A stretch of DNA of 64,000 bases from an uncultured Woeseiaceae bacterium (GTDB taxonomy: Bacteria; Pseudomonadota; Gammaproteobacteria; Steroidobacterales; Woeseiaceae): NCBI GenBank assembly GCA_905182415.1, contig CAJJBK010000002.1, positions 1 to 64,000 of the forward strand. The letters are read 5' to 3'. The translations under genes were made by a program, and so were the position numbers. How positions within the stretch are numbered: the stretch's first letter is position 1; each line of letters starts with the position of its first letter. This document shows positions 44,145 through 52,598 of this stretch, piece by piece. The notes under the pieces are model-generated. The model did not search any database and was not told the origin of the DNA. It saw nothing but the letters and a program-made list of their open reading frames with translations.

Positions 44145-45248
44145 ATGAATATTACTAAACGAGAACAAGAGATACTGACAGAAATCGAATCGAATCCTCA
44201 AGTATCTCAGAAATATCTATCAGAAAAATTAGGCATTACTAGGTCTGCTATCGCTGTACATATAATGAATCTAAGTGCCAAGGGCTTGATAAAAGGTCGA
44301 GGTTATATTTTAAGCACGCAACCGCTAATCTCAATAATTGGTGGGGCAAATATTGATATACATGGAATATCTTTGCGAAGAATAAAACCAAGAGATTCTA
44401 ATCCAGGAAATCTTTTTAGTTCTCCTGGTGGGGTGGCCAGAAATATTGCTGAAAATATTGCTCGATTAGGGCTCCCTTGCAGATTGATCACCGCTCTTGG
44501 GCAAGATCAAAATGGGGATATGTTAGTTAAAAATTGCCAAGAACTAGGAATAGACACTCGCTATATACTAAGACACGGAGAAATGCAGACTTCCACTTAT
44601 CTATCAATTATCGATAGCTCAGGTGAGATGCTTAATGCTATTTCTGATATGAAGGTTATTAATGCGATTACGCCTTCTTATATCAAATCAATTGAGAAAA
44701 CACTCATTCAATCTGAACTAATTGTTTTAGACACAAATCTTGAGACCGCCACACTTAAATACGTCATGAATAAATTTAATCGTATACCTATTTTTATAGA
44801 TACGGTCTCAACAATAAAAGCAAAAAAAATACTGCCCTTTTTAGATAAAATAAATACCTTGAAACCAAATCTCATGGAGGCAGAGTCAATATCAGGAATA
44901 AAAATCAAAGATCTAAGCAAACTGCCATTAATAGCAAATTGGTTTCACGACAAAGGATTGAAAAGATTATTTATTACGCTTGGTGAAAAAGGCATTTTCT
45001 ATAGTGCACCAGGAGAATCTGGCATCGAAACTTTACCTTTACAGAAAAACAAAATTGTAAACGTTTCGGGTGCCGGAGATGCATCAATGGCAGGCCTCGT
45101 TCATGCTTGGAAGGAACAATACAGCGCAAAAGAATCAGCAAAAAAAGCATTGATTGCCGCTCAGATAGCACTTACGAACACCGATACAATCAATCCCTCT
45201 ATGTCCCTCAAACATCTTGAAGACAAATACAATGAACAGTATGCATAA
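44145..45248 (+). CDS. psuK: Pseudouridine kinase (PfkB family) with N-terminal helix-turn-helix
   Basis: A 367-residue protein. Residues 1-60 form a winged helix-turn-helix (QKYLSEKLGITRSAIAVHI, then GLIKGRGYIL), as in the YeiI/PsuK-type fusion. The rest is a ribokinase-fold PfkB kinase: IIGGANIDIHG at the N-terminus, GGVARNIAENIARLG, and the catalytic GAGD (Asp312) in VSGAGDASMAG. It would phosphorylate pseudouridine at the 5' position. The identity is supported by the directly following psuG gene, which overlaps its 3' end. The HTH suggests the protein also senses or regulates its own operon. Confidence 0.92.
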   Translation: MNITKREQEILTEIESNPQVSQKYLSEKLGITRSAIAVHIMNLSAKGLIKGRGYILSTQPLISIIGGANIDIHGISLRRIKPRDSNPGNLFSSPGGVARNIAENIARLGLPCRLITALGQDQNGDMLVKNCQELGIDTRYILRHGEMQTSTYLSIIDSSGEMLNAISDMKVINAITPSYIKSIEKTLIQSELIVLDTNLETATLKYVMNKFNRIPIFIDTVSTIKAKKILPFLDKINTLKPNLMEAESISGIKIKDLSKLPLIANWFHDKGLKRLFITLGEKGIFYSAPGESGIETLPLQKNKIVNVSGAGDASMAGLVHAWKEQYSAKESAKKALIAAQIALTNTDTINPSMSLKHLEDKYNEQYA

Positions 45249-46173
45249 TAATCACATATCTGAAAATTTAGTTATCAATCCTGACATACAAATAGCACTC
45301 AAAGATGGGAGGCCTATTGTTGCATTAGAGTCGACTATTATTTGCCATGGAATGCCCTATCCGCAAAATATTGAAACTGCAAAAGCAGTTGAAAAAATCG
45401 TCACTGATAATGGTGCAATACCGGCAACTATCGCCATAATAAATGGTCACCTAAAAGTAGGTTTAACTTCAGATGAAATGGAATATCTAGCAATAAATGG
45501 AGAAAAAATAAAAAAAGTAAGCCGACGTGATCTCCCCTTCATCCTTTCTCAAAAGAAAGATGGCGCTACAACTGTAGCTGCCACCATGATTATTGCTTCT
45601 ATGGCAAAAATTAACATATTTGCAACGGGTGGTATAGGCGGTGTTCATAGAGACATTAACGATTCTCTGGATATTTCGGCAGATTTACAGGAACTTGCAA
45701 AAACCAATGTTGCAGTTGTCTGTTCAGGGGTTAAATCTATTTTGGATATTCCACGCACACTTGAATATTTAGAGACTCATGGTGTTCCAGTTATAGGTTA
45801 TAGAACCAATAATATGCCAGCATTTTACACAAGCGCTAGTGGCTCTTCAGTGGATTATAATATCGAATCGTGCGCAGAAATAGCAAAAGTTATGAAAATG
45901 AAATGGGAAATGAACTTTGAAGGAGGCATGGTCATAGCAAATCCCATCCCAAAAAAATATTCACTCCCAGCCAAAGAAATAAATAAGGTGATTGATCTTG
46001 CCTTAATAGAAATGAAAGAAAGAAAAATTATTGGCAAAAAAACTACCCCCTTTCTTCTGTCTAAGATTGCAGAAAAAACCGGAGGAAAAAGCTTATCATC
46101 AAATATTCAACTTGTTTTTAATAATGCCGCCCTAGCTGCAAAAATTGCTATAAATTTCACTCAAATTAAATAA
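45232..46173 (+). CDS. psuG: Pseudouridine-5'-phosphate glycosidase
   Basis: Cleaves the C-C glycosidic bond of pseudouridine 5'-phosphate to uracil and ribose 5-phosphate. About 313 residues with the family blocks VALESTIICHGMPYPQN, NGAIPATIAIINGHLKVGL, VSRRDLPF, GATTVAATMIIA and FATGGIGGVHRD, plus NPIPKKYSLP near the C-terminus. The start is uncertain: ATG 45232 is chosen; ATG 45241 and TTG 45217 are in-frame alternatives and none has a clear ribosome-binding site. It overlaps the psuK end by 17 bases, so translation is probably coupled. A 2-oxoglutarate oxygenase gene follows after 11 bases. Confidence 0.94.
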   Translation: MNSMHNNHISENLVINPDIQIALKDGRPIVALESTIICHGMPYPQNIETAKAVEKIVTDNGAIPATIAIINGHLKVGLTSDEMEYLAINGEKIKKVSRRDLPFILSQKKDGATTVAATMIIASMAKINIFATGGIGGVHRDINDSLDISADLQELAKTNVAVVCSGVKSILDIPRTLEYLETHGVPVIGYRTNNMPAFYTSASGSSVDYNIESCAEIAKVMKMKWEMNFEGGMVIANPIPKKYSLPAKEINKVIDLALIEMKERKIIGKKTTPFLLSKIAEKTGGKSLSSNIQLVFNNAALAAKIAINFTQIK

Positions 46174-46184
46174 GTATTGAAACT

Positions 46185-47168
46185 ATGGAAAATCAAAAAA
46201 ATATTCCCTCAATTGATCTTGGTTTATTTAATTCCGATACCGCCAGATCTAGAATTGAAACAGGTCAATTGGTCGATGACATCTGTCGTCACATAGGTTT
46301 TCTAAAAATAAAAAATCATGGTATACCTAAAGTGGTCATCGATAATGCATGGAATGCTGCTGAGAATTTCTTTTCTCTACCTGAAAAGGAGAAAAATAAA
46401 TGCAAACCTAGGATTGCGAATTCCCCCAGAGGTTATTTTCCTATGCAATCCGAAACTTTAACAAAATCCAGAGGAGTTGAAACACCACCCGATCTTAAAG
46501 AGGCATTTAGTTGTGGCTCAGAAGGTATTCAACAAAATAAGAAAGACAATTTAGATTTTTTTTATGGTAACAATATATGGCCAAATGAACCAAAAAACTT
46601 TAAAGATGTTTGGCAGCAATATTATCAAGCTATGGAAAAACTAAGTCTGAATATTATGGGGTTGTTTGCTGTATCACTAGGACTTAAATCAAACTATTTT
46701 GATGAGTTTTATACTAATCATATTAGTGCATTAAGAGCATTAAATTACCCATCGACAAAAAATATTCTTTTACCAGGTCAACAACGTGCAGGTGCACATA
46801 CAGATTATGGTAGTTTGACTATCCTTCTTCCTGATCATAATGTGGGTGGGCTTGAAGTGAAGCATCCAAATGAAGAATGGATACCAATAGAGGCAGATGA
46901 AGATACTTTCATAATCAATATTGGCGATATGATGGCTCAATGGACAAATGATCGATGGGTATCAACACTTCATCGTGTTGTAACACCCAATACCCCTGAG
47001 AAAAAAATCACGGCAAGAAGACAGTCAATTGCCTTTTTTCAAAACCCAAATTTTGATGCAAAAATTAATTGCCTCCCAACCTGTTTAGAAGAAAGTGCCA
47101 CACCAAAATATTCATGTATCGAAGCTGGTCAATATTTAATGGATCGCTTTCACGCAACCATAAAATAA
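46185..47168 (+). CDS. Isopenicillin N synthase-like 2-oxoglutarate/Fe(II) oxygenase linked to psuKG
   Basis: A 327-residue non-heme iron oxygenase. The N-terminal DIOX_N region (IPSIDLGLF, GFLKIKNHGIP) precedes the jelly-roll core with iron ligands His205 and Asp207 in GAHTDYGSLT, distal His263 in TLHRVV, and the 2-oxoglutarate-binding Arg279/Ser281 in RRQSIAFF. All catalytic residues are present. It starts 11 bases after psuG, so it is part of the pseudouridine operon. Fungal thymine 7-hydroxylase belongs to the same superfamily, which makes a pyrimidine base a candidate substrate, but this is inference only. It is only distantly similar to the oxygenase at 13.5 kb. Confidence 0.9.
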   Translation: MENQKNIPSIDLGLFNSDTARSRIETGQLVDDICRHIGFLKIKNHGIPKVVIDNAWNAAENFFSLPEKEKNKCKPRIANSPRGYFPMQSETLTKSRGVETPPDLKEAFSCGSEGIQQNKKDNLDFFYGNNIWPNEPKNFKDVWQQYYQAMEKLSLNIMGLFAVSLGLKSNYFDEFYTNHISALRALNYPSTKNILLPGQQRAGAHTDYGSLTILLPDHNVGGLEVKHPNEEWIPIEADEDTFIINIGDMMAQWTNDRWVSTLHRVVTPNTPEKKITARRQSIAFFQNPNFDAKINCLPTCLEESATPKYSCIEAGQYLMDRFHATIK

Positions 47169-47183
47169 AGAAACAATTTTAAT

Positions 47184-47201
47184 GTATAAATAAATTTATA
47201 C
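47184..47201. terminator. AT-rich inverted repeat between convergent genes
   Basis: GTATAAAT and ATTTATAC form a perfect 8-base inverted repeat with a 2-base spacer, in the 40-base gap between the convergent oxygenase and MFS genes. It could be a weak bidirectional terminator; the two-base spacer makes a stable RNA hairpin of full length unlikely. Confidence 0.25.
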
Positions 47202-47208
47202 CATGTAT

Positions 47209-48387
47209 CTAAGCTGGGTTGGTCAGTATTTTTGGGGCATACAAACTCAATCTTTTATACATAAATAGGTATACAAGAACGCTTAATGCCGTTGTTAATG
47301 CACACATCAGAAATACGCCACTGTATCCATACTGTGCACCCAATATTGAAGCCGCTATATTGGGACCAACAATTTGCCCTAAACCTTGCGCACCGACAAT
47401 TAATGCCGCAAACGATCCTTTATTATCAATTGTGGCAACTGTTGACATCTGAAACACGTCATTAAATATCCACAAAAAGTTAAACATAAAGACACTTACC
47501 AGGAGATTTATGCTGGTTATTCCATTTACGAGCATACCAACAATTACAATCATCATTAACTGAGCACCAATTAATGGTTTCACTAAACCATATTTTTTAC
47601 TAAAAAATGCTGCAAACACGCACCCAACCAATGTTAACAATGATGCCCAAAATAATACTCCGCCCGTCCATGATTCTGAAATTCCATAGCTCAAGCTGGC
47701 TAATTCTATATAAACCCAATAGGCGCCAATATTAATATAACTAATAAAAATAGCCGCCATACACAACCATAAAATATAAACAGGAATAAGTGTTTCTTTT
47801 TTAGATGAAGTTATGGTGTTGTTGTCATGATTATCAACTTTATAAGGCACTATCCATTGAATAAATAGCAAGGTGATTAAAAAACATCCAATAAAAAACC
47901 AATAAATTCCATCCATCGATAACTGGGGCAAAACCCTTACCTCCATTGCCTGAGAAAAAGCAAAGGCAAATAGCATAAAATTATAAGCACGTGTTGGTTT
48001 AATCGTAGCGCCAAGTGCTGCCACTGCTACCGCTGTATAAATACCATTACCAACTCCTGAAAGGGCTCTAAGCCACAATACAACTTCATAATGGTCGTAG
48101 ATTGTGCATAAATAGTTCGCAACAATCGTAAGAAAGATTCCTATTAATACTAGATGTCTGCGATTCATTCTTGAAATAATCAGAGCAGTGATAATGGCAC
48201 CAATTGATAAGCCGCCCAAATCAGCTCCTGCAACTCGACCCACTTGCTCAGCGGTAAATCCGAGTTTTCCTGCCCACGCAGTACTAATCACTGGTATACC
48301 AACCATGACGCCATAGCCAACAATTGCCATATATAAAGATAAAGAAATGGATTGCCAGCTATCAAATTCTGTCTTGGCATTCTTCAT
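47209..48387 (-). CDS. MFS transporter
   Basis: A 392-residue protein with about twelve hydrophobic segments and the MFS pattern: a helix 2-3 loop SRMNRRHLVLIG preceded by GADLGGLSIGAIITALI, RALSGVGNGIYTAVAVAAL in helix 4, and the central charged loop around residue 190 (KVDNHDNNTITSSKKE). It resembles small-solute or sugar-type MFS members without a clear subfamily. It converges on the psuK-psuG-oxygenase operon and may bring in the relevant nucleoside, but convergent orientation gives only weak support. It ends the plus/minus junction before the tRNA. Confidence 0.88.
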   Translation of the reverse strand: MKNAKTEFDSWQSISLSLYMAIVGYGVMVGIPVISTAWAGKLGFTAEQVGRVAGADLGGLSIGAIITALIISRMNRRHLVLIGIFLTIVANYLCTIYDHYEVVLWLRALSGVGNGIYTAVAVAALGATIKPTRAYNFMLFAFAFSQAMEVRVLPQLSMDGIYWFFIGCFLITLLFIQWIVPYKVDNHDNNTITSSKKETLIPVYILWLCMAAIFISYINIGAYWVYIELASLSYGISESWTGGVLFWASLLTLVGCVFAAFFSKKYGLVKPLIGAQLMMIVIVGMLVNGITSINLLVSVFMFNFLWIFNDVFQMSTVATIDNKGSFAALIVGAQGLGQIVGPNIAASILGAQYGYSGVFLMCALTTALSVLVYLFMYKRLSLYAPKILTNPA

Positions 48388-48419
48388 TTAAAATTTCCCT
48401 TATTTTTTATAAGATAAAA

Positions 48420-48496
48420 TGGCGCGCCCGGAGAGATTCGAACTCCCGACCACCTGGTTCGAAGCCAGGTACTCTATCCAGCTGAGCTACGGGCGC
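48420..48496 (-). tRNA. tRNA-Arg (anticodon UCG)
   Basis: Reading the minus strand, acceptor arms GCGCCCG and CGGGCGC pair fully, the D arm contains AGCTGGATA, the anticodon arm is CCTGG-CTTCGAA-CCAGG with anticodon TCG, and the T arm contains TTCGAAT. Discriminator G and the CCA end are encoded. The length is 77 bases. The acceptor and D arm closely resemble gammaproteobacterial tRNA-Arg. It lies between the MFS and methyltransferase-like genes, both on the same strand. Confidence 0.97.
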
Positions 48497-48545
48497 TTTT
48501 TACTTCCAATCTAGGATTTTTAACTGAGAAACAGTATACAGTAAA

Positions 48546-49940
48546 TTAAATGCCTTTCTTGGAAACTACAAAACTCTCATCATTGAACCAAAGGCCATTG
48601 TATTTCTTTAGTATTTTTGCAGTTACCTCTAGATACCCGGCCGATTGAATAATCGGTTCTATCCGTTGGTCTTCAATTTGATTTACATAGACAGCGGCAT
48701 TCCATGCAGCAAATAAAGTTGAAGTGCCAATACCATGCTCCAAATCATTAGGCATCACATGCATATTATATCGAATCAAGGATTTAGTATCTGAACCTGT
48801 TAAAAAGTTATAATTTCGACTCTCTCTCCCTAGCTCATTTTTTAAAGCCCTGACAAGATCATGCCTATCAACTCCAAAAGGTCTTTCATCCGGCCAGATT
48901 AGATTAATTAATTCTTGTGCTGGATCTGAGCCAGACGATTGAACTGCCAGTAATCTTCCATGAGGAGCAAGTGCTTTAACCAATGGCGCTAATACTCTCT
49001 TGGCTTTGAATTTAGCACTTGTTTTTGCTCGCCATGGTTGAGAGGCGATAATAAAATCATAGTTGCCAAACACCTGGCCCGGTTTAGGAATAACATCATT
49101 TAATAAAAACGAATGATCTTTCCTATACAAGACAAGAACTGAGGGTCTTGTGTATACTGGATTTCCCGTTAATTCGCTGGATTTTACCTGCCAACCATCC
49201 ACCAACATTGGGTCTAATTCTGTTAATTGTTCACCGTACTGGTGTGAACAATTGCCTTCTAGAGCTACCTCATGCCAATTTAAAGCAGCGGCTAGATCAA
49301 TGTTATTAGGCCTTAACCAAGGAGCTTCAGCATAATGCATATTAGTCACAACCATTACAGTTGCTGGGTGTTCCATAAAACGATCAGATAATTTTTTTAG
49401 AGATAATCTAACATCCTCAAGACTAATTTCTTTTGCGACTATAAAGAAAGGCATAATTGGGTTACGCCTATGCAGAGCCCTCATTAGATGAGTCAAAATC
49501 GAAGCGTCGCCCATACCAGCATCAAATAATCTCAACGCTGGTGGATTTGGCTTTAGATGAGTTAATTCTTTTGCGGCACGTTCAGCCACTTTCCATTTTT
49601 CATTTGTAGTATTGATAAATGATAAGTAGTTTTGTCGATTATCATAGAAACGAAGTGGTCCTTTTTTAGGAGTTTCTTCATTCTTATTTGAATTAGAGCT
49701 TGTCACTGATGTTTGATCGGCAGCATCATTAAGCGCATTTAATGACTTAGTATTTTGCTGCTGATTTATAAAGTCTCTAATTCTGGTACTCGTGGATAAA
49801 GTAACATCCTTGCCACTTTTTAACCGAGAACAAAGTTTTCCGTCATTGATCGCTAATCTGCCAAACGTAGATTCAGCCATATTATTTTTACTGCAAAATA
49901 AGATGATTTCTTTCAATAAAGTTTCAGAGGCAGCTGGCAT
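48546..49940 (-). CDS. Putative SAM-dependent methyltransferase-like protein with N-terminal HTH-like region
   Basis: A 464-residue protein of unassigned function. Residues about 1-60 (AESTFGRLAINDGKLCSRLKSG, then a short helix) look like a small HTH-type DNA-binding module. A polar linker rich in Asn/Ser (residues about 63-95) leads to a Rossmann-like core with LRLFDAGMGDASILTHLMRAL, a good match to a methyltransferase motif I, and YDFIIASQPWRA as a possible motif IV. Similar two-part proteins are more familiar from alphaproteobacteria. It lies upstream of the tRNA on the same strand, and its own upstream region carries long-range inverted repeats. Substrate (protein, lipid or small molecule) unknown. 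Confidence 0.6.
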   Translation of the reverse strand: MPAASETLLKEIILFCSKNNMAESTFGRLAINDGKLCSRLKSGKDVTLSTSTRIRDFINQQQNTKSLNALNDAADQTSVTSSNSNKNEETPKKGPLRFYDNRQNYLSFINTTNEKWKVAERAAKELTHLKPNPPALRLFDAGMGDASILTHLMRALHRRNPIMPFFIVAKEISLEDVRLSLKKLSDRFMEHPATVMVVTNMHYAEAPWLRPNNIDLAAALNWHEVALEGNCSHQYGEQLTELDPMLVDGWQVKSSELTGNPVYTRPSVLVLYRKDHSFLLNDVIPKPGQVFGNYDFIIASQPWRAKTSAKFKAKRVLAPLVKALAPHGRLLAVQSSGSDPAQELINLIWPDERPFGVDRHDLVRALKNELGRESRNYNFLTGSDTKSLIRYNMHVMPNDLEHGIGTSTLFAAWNAAVYVNQIEDQRIEPIIQSAGYLEVTAKILKKYNGLWFNDESFVVSKKGI

Positions 49941-50004
49941 ATTTAGATTATCAATAAGTTAAATTTTGATCATACATTATATAAGCATATTTTCTATATT
50001 TAAT

Positions 50005-50130
50005 AGTGGGCAATTTACTATTTTAATATCCTTAAACTATCAAAGTAAACTAGTAAATAGTAAATATACCATATTTTAAACTATTGTTTTATATGATTTA
50101 AATTAATAATTACGATCTATATTGCCCACT
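50005..50130. repeat. Nested inverted repeats in the 271-base spacer upstream of the methyltransferase-like gene
   Basis: AGTGGGCAAT at 50005-50014 and its exact complement ATTGCCCACT at 50121-50130 bracket 106 bases; the similarity extends to TTAATA(A)GTGGGCAAT(T/A)TA on each side. Inside, ATTTACTATTT (50013-50023) has an exact inverted copy AAATAGTAAAT (50055-50065). The spacer contains no gene. It may be a pair of operators for the divergent or downstream genes, or the ends of a tiny non-coding mobile element. No target-site duplication was evident. Confidence 0.55.
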
Positions 50131-50211
50131 TATTAAGGTCACAGTTATTAACGAAGATTAAGCCCTAAATATAATTATTATAATGTTAGATTGTTAGAGA
50201 ATTTTCAAAAA

Positions 50212-50991
50212 TTAGCCGGCTGCTGCAACCATTCCTCCATCCACTACAATGGTTTGTCCGCATATCCAGGATGATGCTTTTGAGCTCAAATAAATTGCCG
50301 CACCAGCAATATCCTCGGGTTTCCCCATTCGTCTTATGGGTATTTTATTCAAAACCATCCTAGTCATTTCTTCATCATGCTCAATGAATGAAGTCATTTT
50401 ACTGGGGAAATATCCCGGCGCTATCCCATTTATATTTATATTTTCTCTAGCGAGATCGGCACCCATATGTTTTGTTAAATGTATAACCGCAGCTTTGCTT
50501 GATGAATAAGAATAGGTTGGCATATTGGGGTGAGTAATCCCATTGATTGAGGCAATATTAATGACTCTTGATGGATCTTCTTTATTTCCCGCTGATTTAA
50601 GTAAAGGCAATAATTGCTGTGTTAAAAAAAATACAGATTTAAGATTAATATCCATCACCTTATCCCAACCATGTTCTGGGAATCCATCAATAGGTGCACT
50701 CCAACTGGTACCAGCATTATTTACAAGAATATCCATACTGTCCTCGAGTTTACCGATGGTATTAACAAAATCGATAATCCCTTTGTTACTTGATAAGTCT
50801 GACTGTAAAGCAATACATTCACCATAATTCGAAAACTCTTTGGCTTTTTCTTCTAAAGTATTTTGTTTTCTTGAGGTAATATATGTTTTTACACCATTCT
50901 CGACAAACGACTTTGCAATCATCGCACCAATTCCGGAGCTGCCTCCCGTAATGACAGCCGTTTTACCATTTAATGAAAAAAGATTATTCAT
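50212..50991 (-). CDS. Short-chain dehydrogenase/reductase (SDR)
   Basis: A 259-residue classical SDR. The cofactor motif is TGGSSGIG, followed by LVNNAGTSW, the catalytic Ser in NIASINGIT, and the YSSSK pair (Tyr-Ser-Ser-Ser-Lys) in TYSYSSSKAAVIHL; the C-terminus WICGQTIVVDGGMV is typical. It is cytosolic and uses NAD(P). A GAGGAT ribosome-binding site precedes the ATG. It follows the cysteine-desulfurase-like gene by 14 bases, so the two probably belong to one pathway. The alcohol or ketone substrate is unknown. Confidence 0.92.
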   Translation of the reverse strand: MNNLFSLNGKTAVITGGSSGIGAMIAKSFVENGVKTYITSRKQNTLEEKAKEFSNYGECIALQSDLSSNKGIIDFVNTIGKLEDSMDILVNNAGTSWSAPIDGFPEHGWDKVMDINLKSVFFLTQQLLPLLKSAGNKEDPSRVINIASINGITHPNMPTYSYSSSKAAVIHLTKHMGADLARENININGIAPGYFPSKMTSFIEHDEEMTRMVLNKIPIRRMGKPEDIAGAAIYLSSKASSWICGQTIVVDGGMVAAAG

Positions 50992-51005
50992 AATTACATC
51001 CTCAA

Positions 51006-52280
51006 TTATTTTGCACTAAGTACTTTTTCTAATATTTTTATAAAATCTTTAATTTCTTCAGTACTGTTGTAATGTACAGGCCCAATTCTCACAACCCCAC
51101 CAGTATCATATAAATCTAAAGTTTTCATTATCTCTAATGCGTAACTATGGCCGCTCCACACAAAAATATTCTCCCTGGCTAAAGCTGCTGCAATATCTGG
51201 AGATTTTTTTCCTTTGATTGTAAATGCCACTGTAGGCAACCTTCTTTCTAGAGCCTCTTTTTTAGTAATTCCTTGAATTGTTAAATGATTAATCGTTTGC
51301 AATCCCTCAATAAGACAATCTGTCAAGATAGTTTCATATTCAAATAAATAATTTAAAGCAGCATGAATAGACCTAGTCTGTGGCCTGATATCTTGATTAT
51401 TATCTGTATATTCTTTGGCATATTTATCGCCAACCCAGGCAAAATAATTTACAGCAGCTGAAATTCCTGCCATACCCTCATGACTCTGAGTACCGGTTTC
51501 AAAACAACTTGGAAGCTCACTAGTTGCCGGTCTGACCTTATAAGGCTCTAGAGATTTTAGTACTTCTCTTTTTCCCCATAAAATCCCCTGATGAGGACCA
51601 AAAAATTTATACGCAGAGCATATTAGAAAATCACACTCAATATCTTGAACATTTATAGCCACATGAGGAGCGAGCTGAACCGCATCTATATAACTAAGAA
51701 CCCCCATACTAGTGGCTTTTTGACAGATAGATTTTATATTATTAATTGTCCCAAGTAAGTTACTTGCACCTCCCACACAAATAAGCTTAGTCTTTTCGGT
51801 CATTAATGTATCCAGTTCACTCAAATCAAACTCAAACGTTTCTTTGTTAAATGACAGCCATTTTATTTTTAAATTCAAATCTTTCGCCAATAATAACCAT
51901 GGTGAAATATTCGCATCATGGCACATTCTAGATAAGATAATTTCATCTCCAGAAGACAGAGTTTTTCCTATTGATCGTGACATATGCAATGTAATTGTGG
52001 TCATATTTTGACCAAAAATAATTTCATCGCTAGAACGAGCATTTAGAAAATTAGTCATAGCATTGCGTGCATCAGATAGAACCTGATCGGCACGATTTGA
52101 AGTTTCAAAACCACCCAAGATATTTGCATTGGAGTAGATCAAGCAATCACTCATTGCTTCTACAACTTTTTGACTGACTTGAGTTCCTGCTGGATTATCA
52201 AAATATATTCTTCTCTTACCTTCATCTTTAACCGATAATGCAGGAAACATGCTTCGAATTTCGTCAAGATTATAATTCAT
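51006..52280 (-). CDS. Cysteine desulfurase-like class V aminotransferase
   Basis: A 424-residue fold-type I PLP enzyme of the class V group. It shows the opening YFDNPAGTQVSQKV, the pyridine Asp in YIDAVQLAPH (Asp199), the Schiff-base Lys225 in CSAYKFFGPHQG and the loop IFVWSGHSYAL. The catalytic-cysteine loop of true IscS/SufS is absent, so it is not an iron-sulfur sulfur donor. It matches the cysteine-desulfurase-like family typified by uncharacterised proteins of vibrios. An AAGGTAAAA ribosome-binding site precedes the ATG. An SDR gene follows 14 bases downstream. Reaction unknown: lyase or transaminase. Confidence 0.87.
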   Translation of the reverse strand: MNYNLDEIRSMFPALSVKDEGKRRIYFDNPAGTQVSQKVVEAMSDCLIYSNANILGGFETSNRADQVLSDARNAMTNFLNARSSDEIIFGQNMTTITLHMSRSIGKTLSSGDEIILSRMCHDANISPWLLLAKDLNLKIKWLSFNKETFEFDLSELDTLMTEKTKLICVGGASNLLGTINNIKSICQKATSMGVLSYIDAVQLAPHVAINVQDIECDFLICSAYKFFGPHQGILWGKREVLKSLEPYKVRPATSELPSCFETGTQSHEGMAGISAAVNYFAWVGDKYAKEYTDNNQDIRPQTRSIHAALNYLFEYETILTDCLIEGLQTINHLTIQGITKKEALERRLPTVAFTIKGKKSPDIAAALARENIFVWSGHSYALEIMKTLDLYDTGGVVRIGPVHYNSTEEIKDFIKILEKVLSAK

Positions 52281-52316
52281 GATTTTACCTTTGAATTGAA
52301 TTTAAAATAAAACCAT

Positions 52317-52520
52317 TCAATCATTACTGCCGCCCCATAATTCACTCTGGAAATTATCGGCTTGTTGTCGAATACGTGAATGTCGTTTATTTAGATTTAA
52401 TGAATCTGGATCACATACCTTAGCTCTTAATAGCCCAAGATCAATGGCTGCATCAAAAGGATTAGCATACCAACTTCTCCATTTGGGTAAAATTATTTCG
52501 ACTTGTTCACGTAATGTCAT
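52317..52520 (-). CDS. Small hypothetical protein, 67 residues
   Basis: A short frame with a plausible soluble sequence: TLREQVEIILPKWRSWYANP at the N-terminus, then charged segments ending in SELWGGSND. ATG 52520 is preferred; an in-frame GTG six bases upstream is an alternative. A TATAAA stretch lies about 12 bases before the start and no ribosome-binding site is visible. It sits in the same-strand gap between the lipoprotein and cysteine-desulfurase-like genes, without overlapping a better frame. No family is recognised. Confidence 0.55.
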   Translation of the reverse strand: MTLREQVEIILPKWRSWYANPFDAAIDLGLLRAKVCDPDSLNLNKRHSRIRQQADNFQSELWGGSND

Positions 52521-52598
52521 TAGCACAATTTATAGTAGGGAGAGAAGCGACACAATAGTTATTATTTAAATAAATCTTAACTTAAAATCGAAGAATAA

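Noticed and set aside
51006-52280. Call as IscS/SufS cysteine desulfurase
   Set aside because: The mobile loop with the catalytic cysteine is missing and no iron-sulfur assembly genes are adjacent.
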